From positions 496,001 through 560,000 of the forward strand of contig DATJED010000010.1 of the NCBI GenBank assembly GCA_035496935.1: a stretch of 64,000 nt of DNA. Direction: 5' to 3'. This DNA is from Pseudopedobacter sp035496935. GTDB taxonomy: Bacteria > Bacteroidota > Bacteroidia > Sphingobacteriales > Sphingobacteriaceae. Of the stretch, positions 43,018 to 52,024 are shown one piece after another. The position numbers and the translations under genes were made by a program. Position 1 is the stretch's first letter; the number at the start of each line of letters is the position of its first letter. Below the pieces are notes generated by a model, which made no database searches, was not told the DNA's origin, and saw nothing but the letters and a program-made list of their open reading frames with translations.

Positions 43018-43809
43018 ATGAGATTGAAACACAGTATCTATTATATTTTTTTGTTGATTTTTGTGCTGAGTTCTTGCAGTAGGTACAGGCAGATTCCTTA
43101 TTTTCAGGACTTAAAACTAAGCAATCCGATAACGGAAGAAATCGGTAATTTTTCTCCGTTAACTATCCAAAAAGATGATGTTTTAGGTATAATTGTTAGC
43201 AGTTCCAGTACAGAAGCTTCGGCAGTTTTTAATAACAAACTTAGCCGAGTTAACAGCAATAACGAGGATGTAAGTGCCGGAAACCCAATTAATCCTTACG
43301 AAGGTTATTTGGTAGATGCAAATGGCGAAATCCAGTTTCCAGTTTTAGGGAATTTAAAAGTTGCCGGATTAACTACGCCACAGCTCCGGAAAATGCTTTT
43401 GGATAAACTTGCGCCTTACCTAAAAAATCCGGCGGTAATTGCCAGAATTATCAATATGAAAGTTTCTGTTTTGGGAGATGTAGCAAGACCAGATATTTAT
43501 CCTGTAAAAACAGAACGGATTACCGTTTTGGAGGCCTTGGCCTTGGCGGGCGATTTAACCATTACTGCAAAAAGAAAAGAAGTGATTTTAATAAGAGAAC
43601 AGGATGGTAAAAGAGCTTATATTCCTATCGATTTAAACTCAAAATCGCTTTTTACATCAGATTATTACTACTTAAAAAGCAACGATATTGTATATGTACA
43701 GCCGGATAAAACTAAGTATGCACCTTATGATATTGGCTATAGAAATGCAACCCTAATTGTTGCGGCGCTCTCGGTAATTGTTATTGGACTTTCTGCTATT
43801 TACAGATAA
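43018..43809 (+). CDS. Polysaccharide export lipoprotein (Wza-like)
   Basis: This 263-residue protein has a signal peptide with a lipobox (VLSSCSRYR, Cys at about 20). A polysaccharide-export domain follows (about 40-140, including PYEGYLVDANGEIQFPVLGN), then an SLBB-like region containing KVSVLGDVARPDIYPV. A C-terminal hydrophobic helix (about 243-261) is also present. Wza-type proteins form the outer-membrane channel for capsule or exopolysaccharide. It starts the plus-strand arm of the locus and is three bases from the Wzc-type gene. Confidence 0.92.
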   Translation: MRLKHSIYYIFLLIFVLSSCSRYRQIPYFQDLKLSNPITEEIGNFSPLTIQKDDVLGIIVSSSSTEASAVFNNKLSRVNSNNEDVSAGNPINPYEGYLVDANGEIQFPVLGNLKVAGLTTPQLRKMLLDKLAPYLKNPAVIARIINMKVSVLGDVARPDIYPVKTERITVLEALALAGDLTITAKRKEVILIREQDGKRAYIPIDLNSKSLFTSDYYYLKSNDIVYVQPDKTKYAPYDIGYRNATLIVAALSVIVIGLSAIYR

Positions 43810-43812
43810 TAT

Positions 43813-46185
43813 ATGTTTTCGCCGCAAAAAGATAATTATCCGGTAGTTAGGGCTTACAGCCAAGACGACTCTTTTAAGCCAAGAGAAGTGCTGATGAAAT
43901 ACCTTTTCCATTGGCCATTATTTTTGCTGTGTATTGGAATAACACTTTCTTTGGCGGTTGTTTATCTGAAAATAACCAAACCTGTTTACGAGATTAAAGC
44001 TTCTTTACTAATAAAAGACGACAATAATTTAGAAAACAATCGTCGCACTGGTATTGCACTGCAAGAACTGGATATTACATCGCCCAATAAAACCGTAGAA
44101 AACGAAATTGAAGTATTAAAATCACGTAGTTTGATGAATACTTTGGTGGATGATCTGCAACTTTGGATTGATTATCAATCAAACAAAAAAATAGGTAAGG
44201 AAAATCTGTACGGAAAAAGCCCTGTGAAATTTATTTTTACACGTAAAGATGATAAACTGGAAGGTAAGAATGTAATAGTTTACATCAAAAATGACAAAAC
44301 TTTTTTCTTGACAGAGAAAGACGATATAGCCGTTGAATACCTTTTTGATAAAGAAATTACAACCTCTCTGGGGACTTTTAGGGTAGAGAAAACAAACTAT
44401 TATACGCAGTACATCAGCAAATCTATCCAAGTTTCGTTCAAGGATTTTGAAAAAACGGTAAGTGATTATCAAAGAGAAATTAGCATTGAGTTGCTCAATA
44501 AAAAATCTCCAACTGTAGGTTTATCACTTACAGATGCGGTTAGAGAACGTGGAAAAGCTATTCTAAACCACCTCATTACAATTTACAACAAAGCTACAGC
44601 AAACGAAAAGAATCGGATCACTAGAAGTACCATCGATTTTATTGATAGCCGTTTGGAAACCATTTCTAAGGAGTTGAGCGATGTTGAAAGCCAATCCGAA
44701 AAGTTTAAAAGTAGCAGGCGTTTAACGGATATTACGTCAGAATCGAGGATATTTTTAGAAAACGCACAAGCTAATGATAGTAAACTTAACGATGTTAAGG
44801 TAAAACTAAATGTGGTAGAAGGAATTGAGGACTATGTGAATTCACCTTCGCTTTACAAAAAAGTACCTTCCACTTTAGGTATAGATGATCCGGGATTGAA
44901 CATTATGATTGCCAAACTGAACCAGCTGGAAATTGATAAATCCCGACTGTTGGCCAATACACCAGAAAACAACCCGATTTTTGGTCCCTTAAATTCGCAG
45001 ATCGAAGAACTTAAGGCGGCAATTAAAATCAATATTTCGACCATAAAATTAACTTTAGAAAATACGAGAACAAAATTGGAAGCTTTTGACGAGGCTTTTA
45101 AGGCCGATATCAGCAAGATTCCGGGAGAAGAACGTGAATACGTAGCTATTAAAAGGCAAGAAAACGTAAAACAGGATTTGTTTTTGTATTTGCTAAAAAA
45201 GAAAGAAGAAATATCATTAAGCTATGCTTCAACTTTGGCTGATGCTAGGGTAATTGACGCTGCTTATGCCGGTCCGGTAAAATGGCCAAATAAAATGCTA
45301 ATTTTGGTAATTGCACTTTTAGCAGGTTTTGGTTTACCGATTGCCTTATTGGTTGGAAGAAACCTGTTTAACGATAAGGTTAAAGATAAAAGCGTTGTAA
45401 GCCGAGATACCAATTTGCCGATTATTGCCGAAATTAGACAAGTGGCTACCACATCGCCTATAATTATTAACAACGCCTATTTTAGTGGTGCAATTGAAGA
45501 ATTTAGGTATTTGCGGACCAAGGTTTTGAGCTTGCATTCCGCAACAGAAAGAGGCAGGATAACGTTATTGACTTCAAGTATTATTGGCGAAGGAAAATCG
45601 TTCATTGCTTCAAATTTAGCGCTTACGCTTGCAAAATCTGGCCGTCGAGTGGTTTTGCTCGATTTAGATTTACGGAGAAATTATTTAGCATCTTTTTTTA
45701 ATATTTCTGGCAATGAACCTGGAATGATCCAGTTTTTGGAAGGTGAAATCCCGAAAGAAAAACTGGTTAAAAAATCGGAACTGCATTATGGTTTGGATAT
45801 TGTCCAGAGCGGATTTTCCTCAGAAAACCTACCATCAGAGCTGATTGAAAAACCTGAACTCGAAATTTTAATGGCTTGGTTAAAGCAAAATTACGATGAC
45901 ATTGTTATTTATGCGCCACCAATTAGGTTAGCGGCAGATGCATTGATTTTGGCTAAATTTAATCCGGTGTTGTTGTTTGTGGTGCGCTGTAACAGAACAA
46001 AAAAAGCGTATCTTAAATTTATTGATACCATGCAAAAAAGTTTTGCCAAAGCAAACATCGTAATCAATTCTGCAATACCAGAAGAAGGCATTAATGATTA
46101 CGGAAAAAGCTATTATCCTAAAAACACAGACAAACCTAATATAGGCTTTAAACGAAAATTTATGATGTTTTTAAAGCGTTTTTAA
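43813..46185 (+). CDS. Wzc-like polysaccharide co-polymerase / BY-kinase with altered Walker B
   Basis: This 790-residue protein has a Wzz domain with two membrane helices (about 33-52 and about 495-516) and coiled-coil periplasmic regions. A C-terminal kinase-like domain follows (about 560-790), with Walker A as SSIIGEGKSFIA near residue 598 and Walker A' as RVVLLDLDLRR near 614. The Walker B position reads IVIYAPPI, so Tyr700 stands where BY-kinases have an aspartate (usual IIDTPP pattern). The C-terminal tail has only a few tyrosines instead of a Tyr-rich cluster. It probably still controls chain length, but kinase activity is doubtful. It follows wza directly. Confidence 0.85.
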   Translation: MFSPQKDNYPVVRAYSQDDSFKPREVLMKYLFHWPLFLLCIGITLSLAVVYLKITKPVYEIKASLLIKDDNNLENNRRTGIALQELDITSPNKTVENEIEVLKSRSLMNTLVDDLQLWIDYQSNKKIGKENLYGKSPVKFIFTRKDDKLEGKNVIVYIKNDKTFFLTEKDDIAVEYLFDKEITTSLGTFRVEKTNYYTQYISKSIQVSFKDFEKTVSDYQREISIELLNKKSPTVGLSLTDAVRERGKAILNHLITIYNKATANEKNRITRSTIDFIDSRLETISKELSDVESQSEKFKSSRRLTDITSESRIFLENAQANDSKLNDVKVKLNVVEGIEDYVNSPSLYKKVPSTLGIDDPGLNIMIAKLNQLEIDKSRLLANTPENNPIFGPLNSQIEELKAAIKINISTIKLTLENTRTKLEAFDEAFKADISKIPGEEREYVAIKRQENVKQDLFLYLLKKKEEISLSYASTLADARVIDAAYAGPVKWPNKMLILVIALLAGFGLPIALLVGRNLFNDKVKDKSVVSRDTNLPIIAEIRQVATTSPIIINNAYFSGAIEEFRYLRTKVLSLHSATERGRITLLTSSIIGEGKSFIASNLALTLAKSGRRVVLLDLDLRRNYLASFFNISGNEPGMIQFLEGEIPKEKLVKKSELHYGLDIVQSGFSSENLPSELIEKPELEILMAWLKQNYDDIVIYAPPIRLAADALILAKFNPVLLFVVRCNRTKKAYLKFIDTMQKSFAKANIVINSAIPEEGINDYGKSYYPKNTDKPNIGFKRKFMMFLKRF

Positions 46186-46259
46186 TACGTATATATCGTC
46201 AATAAAAAAAATAAATCACATAGATACATAAGGTAATATGATAAGTGAAGGAGACAAAG

Positions 46260-46285
46260 TATGCAGAAGATTTATCTTCTGCATA
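46260..46285. repeat. Perfect 12-bp inverted repeat between wzc- and wzy-like genes
   Basis: TATGCAGAAGAT and its complement ATCTTCTGCATA face each other around a TT centre, a very regular hairpin in the 242-bp gap between the Wzc-like and Wzy-like genes. There is no T run after it, so it may be a processing or regulatory element instead of a terminator. The rest of the gap is A+T-rich with repeated AGCTTT words and shows no gene. Confidence 0.5.
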
Positions 46286-46427
46286 TAGCCTATATGAGAC
46301 TATTGTAATTTGCAAAGTTCTGTATAAAAGCTATGTCTCTTTGTGGTTAAAACTACTGTGTTTAAGCTAATGGATATAATGTTTAGCTTTCAGCTTTATG
46401 CTTTTAGCTTTAATATGAAATAACAAT

Positions 46428-47711
46428 TTGAAAGAGTTAATCTTAAAACTGATTCCGTACCTCGTTATCCTGCTTTCTTTTTATACCATTTTAAAAAGCA
46501 AACAGCCGGCTAAAGATTACCTGCTTTTTATCCTTTATTTTTACCCAATCATCTATTCTGCCGATTCGGTTTACAGTGCCTTTCAGTTTATAACCTACTT
46601 TTATTTCCTCTATTCGTTACGCAACAATCAGCCTCTGTTTAGCAACAGCAAGTTTGGGATAACGCTGTATGTTTTGATTGTGGTTTTCCTTGGTGCCTTA
46701 GGCTCAGATTTTGTTTCAAATTCCGTTCTCGGAATCGTTAAGTTTTTGCCCATCATTTTATTTATTCATGTATTAATTTCCGAGTGTTTAAAAGATCAGG
46801 AATTTGTTTTTAGGATTATATCGGCGCTTAAATTTACCTTGGCAATTTCTCTCGGATTTCTATTGTTGCAAATTGTGCTTGGGTTAAATTTCTCTTTAAC
46901 AGTGATGGATAACCCAAACATCACTTTCGAGAGCATCCGCTATCCGGGAATTTTTCAAGATCCCCAAAAACACGCCCAGTTTTTATCAGCGTTAGCTTTT
47001 ATCGCACTAATTAAAAAACCGGGAGATATCAATTATTCTAAATACAGCTACTATTTATTTGGTGGAGCGGTGATAGCCTTGTTTTTAACGGGCGGAAGAG
47101 CGGCGCTTTTAGGTTTGGTTCTAGGTATTTTCTTTATTGTACTTTTTAGCGATACAAAAGTGAAGTTTTTGGGTGCTATTGGAATTGTGGCTGTTGGAAT
47201 TGCGGTAATGAGCTTGAGCGAGTACCTGATTGTTTTTAGTCGTGGCGAATCTTTAGCCGAATCTTACGCCGTACGTAACGCAATTTGGCAAGATGCGTAT
47301 AAAATGTATTTTAACCACTTTTGGTTGGGCATTGGGATCGATAATTATGCTAAATACGTAGAAATACATGCGCCCGATCAGTTTTGGCTGGTGGATGGCG
47401 AAAAAGTGTTTTTTGACCATCCCGAAAGCGGTTATTTAAAATTTTTGACAGAATTGGGCACTTTAGGTACTTTAGGGATTTTTGCATTTATATTTAATGC
47501 GATTTTTAGAGGATTAAAAACCTTTTTGGTTAAGGTTAAGGACTTTAATATCATATTTTTAATATCAGCTTTATTGAGCTGGTTTTTAGGTTTTTATTCG
47601 GTTTATTCGTTTGGAGACCAACGTATTATGATTTTAATTGCAACCGTTACATCGGTATTATTGGTTTACGCTCAGCGCTATGATCATGGCGTTTTGGTAA
47701 TAACAGAATAA
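46428..47711 (+). CDS. Wzy-like O-antigen ligase/polymerase family membrane protein
   Basis: This 427-residue protein has about 11 membrane helices and a long periplasmic loop (about residues 280-350) containing AIWQDAYKMYFNHFWLGIG and a segment rich in acidic and aromatic residues. The GGRAALLGLVLG motif near residue 224 is the Wzy_C signature. It is the probable repeat-unit polymerase of the exopolysaccharide. The start codon is TTG at 46428; no ATG fits better upstream because of stop codons. It is followed by the flippase gene after 18 bp. Confidence 0.82.
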   Translation: MKELILKLIPYLVILLSFYTILKSKQPAKDYLLFILYFYPIIYSADSVYSAFQFITYFYFLYSLRNNQPLFSNSKFGITLYVLIVVFLGALGSDFVSNSVLGIVKFLPIILFIHVLISECLKDQEFVFRIISALKFTLAISLGFLLLQIVLGLNFSLTVMDNPNITFESIRYPGIFQDPQKHAQFLSALAFIALIKKPGDINYSKYSYYLFGGAVIALFLTGGRAALLGLVLGIFFIVLFSDTKVKFLGAIGIVAVGIAVMSLSEYLIVFSRGESLAESYAVRNAIWQDAYKMYFNHFWLGIGIDNYAKYVEIHAPDQFWLVDGEKVFFDHPESGYLKFLTELGTLGTLGIFAFIFNAIFRGLKTFLVKVKDFNIIFLISALLSWFLGFYSVYSFGDQRIMILIATVTSVLLVYAQRYDHGVLVITE

Positions 47712-47729
47712 GAGAAGATAGGTTTATTT

Positions 47730-49166
47730 ATGACAAAGAAAAAAGGTTTTTTGCAGAATAGTATTTGGGGGTTGGCCTCCAATATTTTGCAGAACGTTTT
47801 ACTGAGCGCATTCTTTTTAATTATTGCCCGCAAATTCCCTGTGGTTGATTTTGGTAATTATCTGATAGCAAATTCATTGTATCAGGTAATTTCTTCGTTT
47901 TCTGCTTTGGGTTTAGGCCAGTGGTTTATCCGCCAATTGAGCGATGAAGAAGATATTTCGCACTTTTTGAACAAATTTTTAAAAATCCAACTCTTTGCAG
48001 GTCTGTTCTTTTACCTTGTAAATGTGGTGGTTGCTTATACTTTATACAGCGATTCAACGGTGCAGATTTTGAGTTTATTAATTGGGATAAACATTGTTTT
48101 TGACAACATTATTTATAGCGTAAAGCACCTGAATATTGCACAGTTCGAGCAGAACAAAACTTTTGTAGTGTTAATTGTTGAAGCGGTATTAAAGGTTTTA
48201 TTAGGCGTGGTGATATTTGTTTATCCTTACACCATTACCCAAATGGCGGTTGTTTTGGTCGTTTTCCGGATGATTACGTTAAACCTTTTTCTTCGGATTT
48301 CTACTTCAAAGCTGGCCAATTTCGGCTCTATCATAAAAAATAAAGTCACCTTACACGATTTTAAAAGTTTGATTATTGCCAACTGGCCTTTTATAATTGT
48401 TGGCAGTATTGCCGTAATTTATTGGCGCATAGGTAGCATTTTAATTTCCAAGTTTTTGGCTGTGGCCGATGTAGCAACCTACGAAATAGCCTACAAATTT
48501 TTCTCTTTGGCAGAGATTATTCCCGTAATTATTTCAGCATCCATCTTTCCCGAATTATTAAAAGTTTATAAAGAGGAAGGCGCAGAAGCTTTTAGCAAAT
48601 TTTACAAGCTTTTTTATAAACTCTACCTGGTTTTCGGTTTCTTGGCGTTTTCGTTTATGTATTCCTTTGCAGATGATATTGTGTTATTGGCTTTCGGAGA
48701 TAGCTTTGCCGATGCTGGTTTTTACACCAAAGGAATGTTTTTGACTATCCTTATTTTTCCGACCGCTTTATTGCAAGCCAATGTGCTGATTATTTTAAAG
48801 ATGGAAAAAAGAGATATGTGGTTTAACATCGCTAGTTTCATTGTAAATTTTGCCATTTCTTTTATCGGGTTGATGTACTGGAAATCCCTAACCGTAATTA
48901 ATCTTTCTATTTTTGCTTCATTTATCGTATTCCATTTATTGCAGGATAGCGTAATGGTTAAAGAAAAAATTACTTCTGTTATGGCTATTTTTAAGTCGTA
49001 CGCATTGCTATTTTTGGTGTGCGGGGGCTATGTTTATTTATCGGATCTATTGAATAATTATCTTTTGTTCATCAGTTTTTGGATGATTGCTTTTAGCATT
49101 TTGATATTCACCGATGAACGGATTTTAGGTTTTATTAAAGAAAAATCCGGACTAAAACCAGCGTGA
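47730..49166 (+). CDS. Wzx-like polysaccharide flippase (MOP superfamily)
   Basis: This 478-residue protein has about 12-14 hydrophobic helices. The N-terminal pattern LQNSIWGLASNILQNVLLSA and the segment GNYLIANSLYQVISSFSALG are of the RfbX/oligosaccharide-flippase type. Such proteins move lipid-linked repeat units across the inner membrane before polymerisation. It lies between the Wzy-like gene and a glycosyltransferase, completing the Wzx/Wzy pathway in this locus. No odd feature is seen. Confidence 0.88.
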   Translation: MTKKKGFLQNSIWGLASNILQNVLLSAFFLIIARKFPVVDFGNYLIANSLYQVISSFSALGLGQWFIRQLSDEEDISHFLNKFLKIQLFAGLFFYLVNVVVAYTLYSDSTVQILSLLIGINIVFDNIIYSVKHLNIAQFEQNKTFVVLIVEAVLKVLLGVVIFVYPYTITQMAVVLVVFRMITLNLFLRISTSKLANFGSIIKNKVTLHDFKSLIIANWPFIIVGSIAVIYWRIGSILISKFLAVADVATYEIAYKFFSLAEIIPVIISASIFPELLKVYKEEGAEAFSKFYKLFYKLYLVFGFLAFSFMYSFADDIVLLAFGDSFADAGFYTKGMFLTILIFPTALLQANVLIILKMEKRDMWFNIASFIVNFAISFIGLMYWKSLTVINLSIFASFIVFHLLQDSVMVKEKITSVMAIFKSYALLFLVCGGYVYLSDLLNNYLLFISFWMIAFSILIFTDERILGFIKEKSGLKPA

Positions 49167-49167
49167 T

Positions 49168-50325
49168 ATGTTGACTGTAAATTACATTACTCGTCCGTGG
49201 TTTTTTGACATCTCCATTGAGTTTATAAAGGAGTTAAAGCTTAAAACAAACCTAAACGTTATCCTAATTATTGCGCCCGCAACGCTTGGTTATTTAGAGA
49301 TTTCTAAGGAAGATGGCGAACGCTATATCAACAAAACTTTAAACTTAAAAGAGGTTTTAAAAGGCGATGCAAAGCAACGTTTTGCTAAATATTTTGACGG
49401 CACAAATGTGTTTTGCAAGTTTGAGCAACATAACGAAACCAATTACCACAATGCTTTAGCTTGGATAAAGCTCCTGAACAAAAACAAAAGTTTGCTTAAA
49501 GCGGATTATACCATCATAGAATCTTTAAGCTTGGCAGATTGGTATTTCTTGTTCCGGTTTAGGAATAAAAAGTTGGCCTACATTATTCACGATCCGGTGG
49601 CGCATACCGGCGAAGAACGCGGTCGGGTAGACAAACTGAACAGCATTTATTTCCCTTACATCAACCGTTTTATTACTTATTCGGCATTTGCCGGAAAGCT
49701 GTTTAAACAAAACTATCCAAAATATAAAAATAGGGTTTCGGTTTTTCAAATGCCGGTTTACCACAGCTTAAACATCAGAGAAAAGAACCCTTTGGAAACT
49801 AAAAGCAAAGTCGTGTTTTTTGGGCGGATTTCTCCGTACAAAGGCGTGGAACTGTTTTATAAAGTAGCAAGTAGTTTAGCGGTTAAATATCCCGAAACAG
49901 AATTTATAATTGCCGGTAAAACCATTGAAGATTATCACCCCGATTTTTTGACGGATAACCCACATAGCAACATCATTATAAAAAATAAATTTATTGAATT
50001 AGAAGAGCTTTATGAACTAATGCATGATGCTTCTTTTTGCGTTTTACCTTATTTGGATGCCACGCAGAGCGGTGTAATTATGACAGCTTATGCATTTAAT
50101 CTTCCGGTTTTGGTTTCCGATTGCGAAGGCTTGTTGGAATACTGTTTTGATACAGACGATTTTTCTTTTAAAAATGGTGATGTAGAAGATTTGGAGTTAA
50201 AGATGGAGGAATTATTATGTGCGCCCGAACTTTTGGAAGCAAATAGAAAGCAGATAACGGCTTATGATGTGGAAAATATTCCGATGAAGAATGTAGAGGT
50301 GTTTTTACAGCAAGTCGGGAAATAA
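49168..50325 (+). CDS. Glycosyltransferase (GT-B type, GT4-like)
   Basis: This 385-residue protein has the GT-B C-terminal site: SKVVFFGRISPYKGVELF near residue 212, and the pattern SFCVLPYLDATQSGVIMTAY near residue 292 in place of the classic E-x7-E. The N-terminal half contains KLAYIIHDPVAHTGEERGR near residue 134. It would add another sugar to the repeat unit. It begins one base after the flippase stop and is followed one base later by a Y1 transposase gene, which looks like a recent insertion at the end of the operon. Confidence 0.85.
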   Translation: MLTVNYITRPWFFDISIEFIKELKLKTNLNVILIIAPATLGYLEISKEDGERYINKTLNLKEVLKGDAKQRFAKYFDGTNVFCKFEQHNETNYHNALAWIKLLNKNKSLLKADYTIIESLSLADWYFLFRFRNKKLAYIIHDPVAHTGEERGRVDKLNSIYFPYINRFITYSAFAGKLFKQNYPKYKNRVSVFQMPVYHSLNIREKNPLETKSKVVFFGRISPYKGVELFYKVASSLAVKYPETEFIIAGKTIEDYHPDFLTDNPHSNIIIKNKFIELEELYELMHDASFCVLPYLDATQSGVIMTAYAFNLPVLVSDCEGLLEYCFDTDDFSFKNGDVEDLELKMEELLCAPELLEANRKQITAYDVENIPMKNVEVFLQQVGK

Positions 50326-50326
50326 A

Positions 50327-50899
50327 ATGGATAAATTTCAAAATAAATACCGTATATCATCTACACGGTTGCAAGGATACGATTACGGCCAGAATGGAGC
50401 CTATTTTATTACAATATGCACCCAAAACCGTGTACATTATTTTGGTGAAATTAAAAACGGCGAAATGATTTTGAACGAAATGGGAAAATTGGCGGAAACG
50501 GAATGGTTGAAGACATTTGAAATACGGCCGGATATGAATTTGGAATTGGGGGCATTTGTGGTAATGCCGAATCATTTTCATGCCATTATTATAATTGGTG
50601 ATAACGAATATAATTGTACGGATGCAATGCAATGTAGAGGCGCAATGCATTGCGCCTCTACCACCAATGATGAAACCGCATACAAAAACAAATTTGCACC
50701 GCAATCGAAAAATTTGGCATCTATTATACGCGGGTTCAAATCATCGGTAACCACCGCCGCCCGAAAAATCCATGCCGATTTTGCATGGCAACCTCGTTTT
50801 TACGATCATATTATACGCAATGCCCAATCATATGAACGAATTAAAAATTATATCTTAAACAATCCAAAGAATTGGAAAGAGGATAAATTTTTAAATTGA
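50327..50899 (+). CDS. REP-associated tyrosine transposase (RAYT, Y1 family)
   Basis: This 190-residue HUH-type protein has the conserved GAYFITICTQNRVHYFGEI region near residue 24. The metal-binding HUH motif appears as MPNHFHAII near residue 82, and the tyrosine helix DHIIRNAQSYERIKNYILNN near residues 160-180. RAYTs cut single-stranded REP palindromes. The linker between the HUH motif and the C-terminal part carries the insert DAMQCRGAMHCASTTNDE, encoded by a perfect palindrome (see the separate entry). The frame stays open, so the protein may still be functional. The gene directly abuts the glycosyltransferase stop. Confidence 0.88.
   Translation: MDKFQNKYRISSTRLQGYDYGQNGAYFITICTQNRVHYFGEIKNGEMILNEMGKLAETEWLKTFEIRPDMNLELGAFVVMPNHFHAIIIIGDNEYNCTDAMQCRGAMHCASTTNDETAYKNKFAPQSKNLASIIRGFKSSVTTAARKIHADFAWQPRFYDHIIRNAQSYERIKNYILNNPKNWKEDKFLN
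50634..50661. repeat. Perfect 28-bp palindrome inside the transposase gene (REP-like)
   Basis: GTAGAGGCGCAATG and its exact complement CATTGCGCCTCTAC meet at 50647/50648, a perfect 28-bp palindrome. It lies inside the RAYT coding frame and encodes in-frame residues. Palindromes of this shape (gtagaggcgcaatgc...) are repeated widely in some bacterial genomes as REP-type elements. Finding one inside the gene for a REP transposase suggests self-insertion or capture of its own target. It is preceded by a second GATGCAATGCAAT partial copy. Confidence 0.85.
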
Positions 50900-50937
50900 A
50901 TTTTACTGTCATCTAAATTGACCTGCCAACACATTTA

Positions 50938-51678
50938 ATGCACCCATCCACCATTTACATCCTTCTTATTATTTTCATAGCCACACTGGTGCGTTCAACT
51001 TTTGGCTTTGGCGAATCTTTGGTATCGGTTCCTTTGCTTATTTTTTTTATGCCGATAGAAACAGCGGTTCCGCTGGGTGTTTTGATTTCCATTTTTATTG
51101 CGGCCGTTTTACTTTTGCAGGATAGAAAGCAGGTGCAGTTTAACAGCGCCAAATGGCTGATTATTTTCGCAATTCTGGGTGTCCCGATTGGGCTGTTGGT
51201 ATTGATTTATGCCGATGAAACCCTGGTGAAAGTAGTTTTAGGGGTTTTGATTGTAGCCTATTCTACGTATTCTTTAATATCGGCGAATGTGTTTAAGCTA
51301 AAGTCCGATAATATGTTCTGGCTGTTTGTCTGTGGTTTTTTTTCGGGGATTTTTGGTGGGGCTTATGGTTTAAACGGACCGCCAATTGTAGTTTACGGCG
51401 ATATGCGTAGCTGGACTCCAACACATTTTAGGGCAACTTTACAGGCTTATTTTCTTCCGCTGAGCATAATTGGCTTATTGGGCTATTGGTTTCATGGGAT
51501 CTTGAGTTATGAAGTTTTCTATTATTTCTTAATCGCAGTTCCGGTGATGCTTCCCGCAATTTATATCGGAAATTATCTCAACGGCAAGTTAAAAGCCGGT
51601 GCGTTTTTAAAGTATGTCCATATTGTTTTGATGGCGATAGGCATAGTTTTGCTTTGCCACGTTTTTAAAAACACCTAA
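50938..51678 (+). CDS. TauE/SafE (TSUP) family membrane permease
   Basis: This 246-residue protein has seven to eight membrane helices. The two halves each start with a glycine-rich loop: RSTFGFGESLVSVPLL near residue 19 and SGIFGGAYGLNGPPIVVYG near residue 136. This is the TSUP/TauE-SafE family, which exports sulfite, sulfonates or related anions, or takes up similar compounds. The substrate cannot be read from the sequence. It stands alone after the transposase gene. Confidence 0.88.
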   Translation: MHPSTIYILLIIFIATLVRSTFGFGESLVSVPLLIFFMPIETAVPLGVLISIFIAAVLLLQDRKQVQFNSAKWLIIFAILGVPIGLLVLIYADETLVKVVLGVLIVAYSTYSLISANVFKLKSDNMFWLFVCGFFSGIFGGAYGLNGPPIVVYGDMRSWTPTHFRATLQAYFLPLSIIGLLGYWFHGILSYEVFYYFLIAVPVMLPAIYIGNYLNGKLKAGAFLKYVHIVLMAIGIVLLCHVFKNT

Positions 51679-52024
51679 ATTTTCAAATGAGAATTGTCCA
51701 TTTTTGGCGCCTTGTTTTACAGAAATTATTCCAAAAAGAATCTCCTTATTTAAATGAAGTGTTGCCCACATTATTTTTGAGTTTTGCAGGTTGCGTTAAC
51801 GATGGAAATGGATACCGGCCTTGTGGCTAAAGCCCTGCGCAGTATGAATGTACAGCGTGTTTAAACGCCCTAATTATTGAAATCAGGTGCGTTTTTAAAA
51901 AAAACTTAGCGGTAATTTTTAAATACTTATTTTAGATAAAATGTCAATGATAAAAAAACTGAACCCTTTTTTTTATTGCTACGTAAAAATTGTTGAGAAC
52001 ATCTCACCACAAATCGTAGAATTT
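51679..52024. other. Gene-free interval with a possible degenerate element
   Basis: No convincing gene is present in these 346 bases. A G+C-richer part near 51790-51870, containing GATACCGGCCTTGTGGCTAA, has small internal inverted segments such as GGCT/AGCC and stands out from the A+T-rich surroundings. It could be a remnant of a repeat or structured RNA; I cannot identify it. A signal-peptide lipoprotein gene begins at its end. Confidence 0.4.

Noticed and set aside
51941..52024. An upstream start for the lipoprotein gene
   Set aside because: The added 28 residues precede a proper signal peptide and lipobox that begin at 52025.
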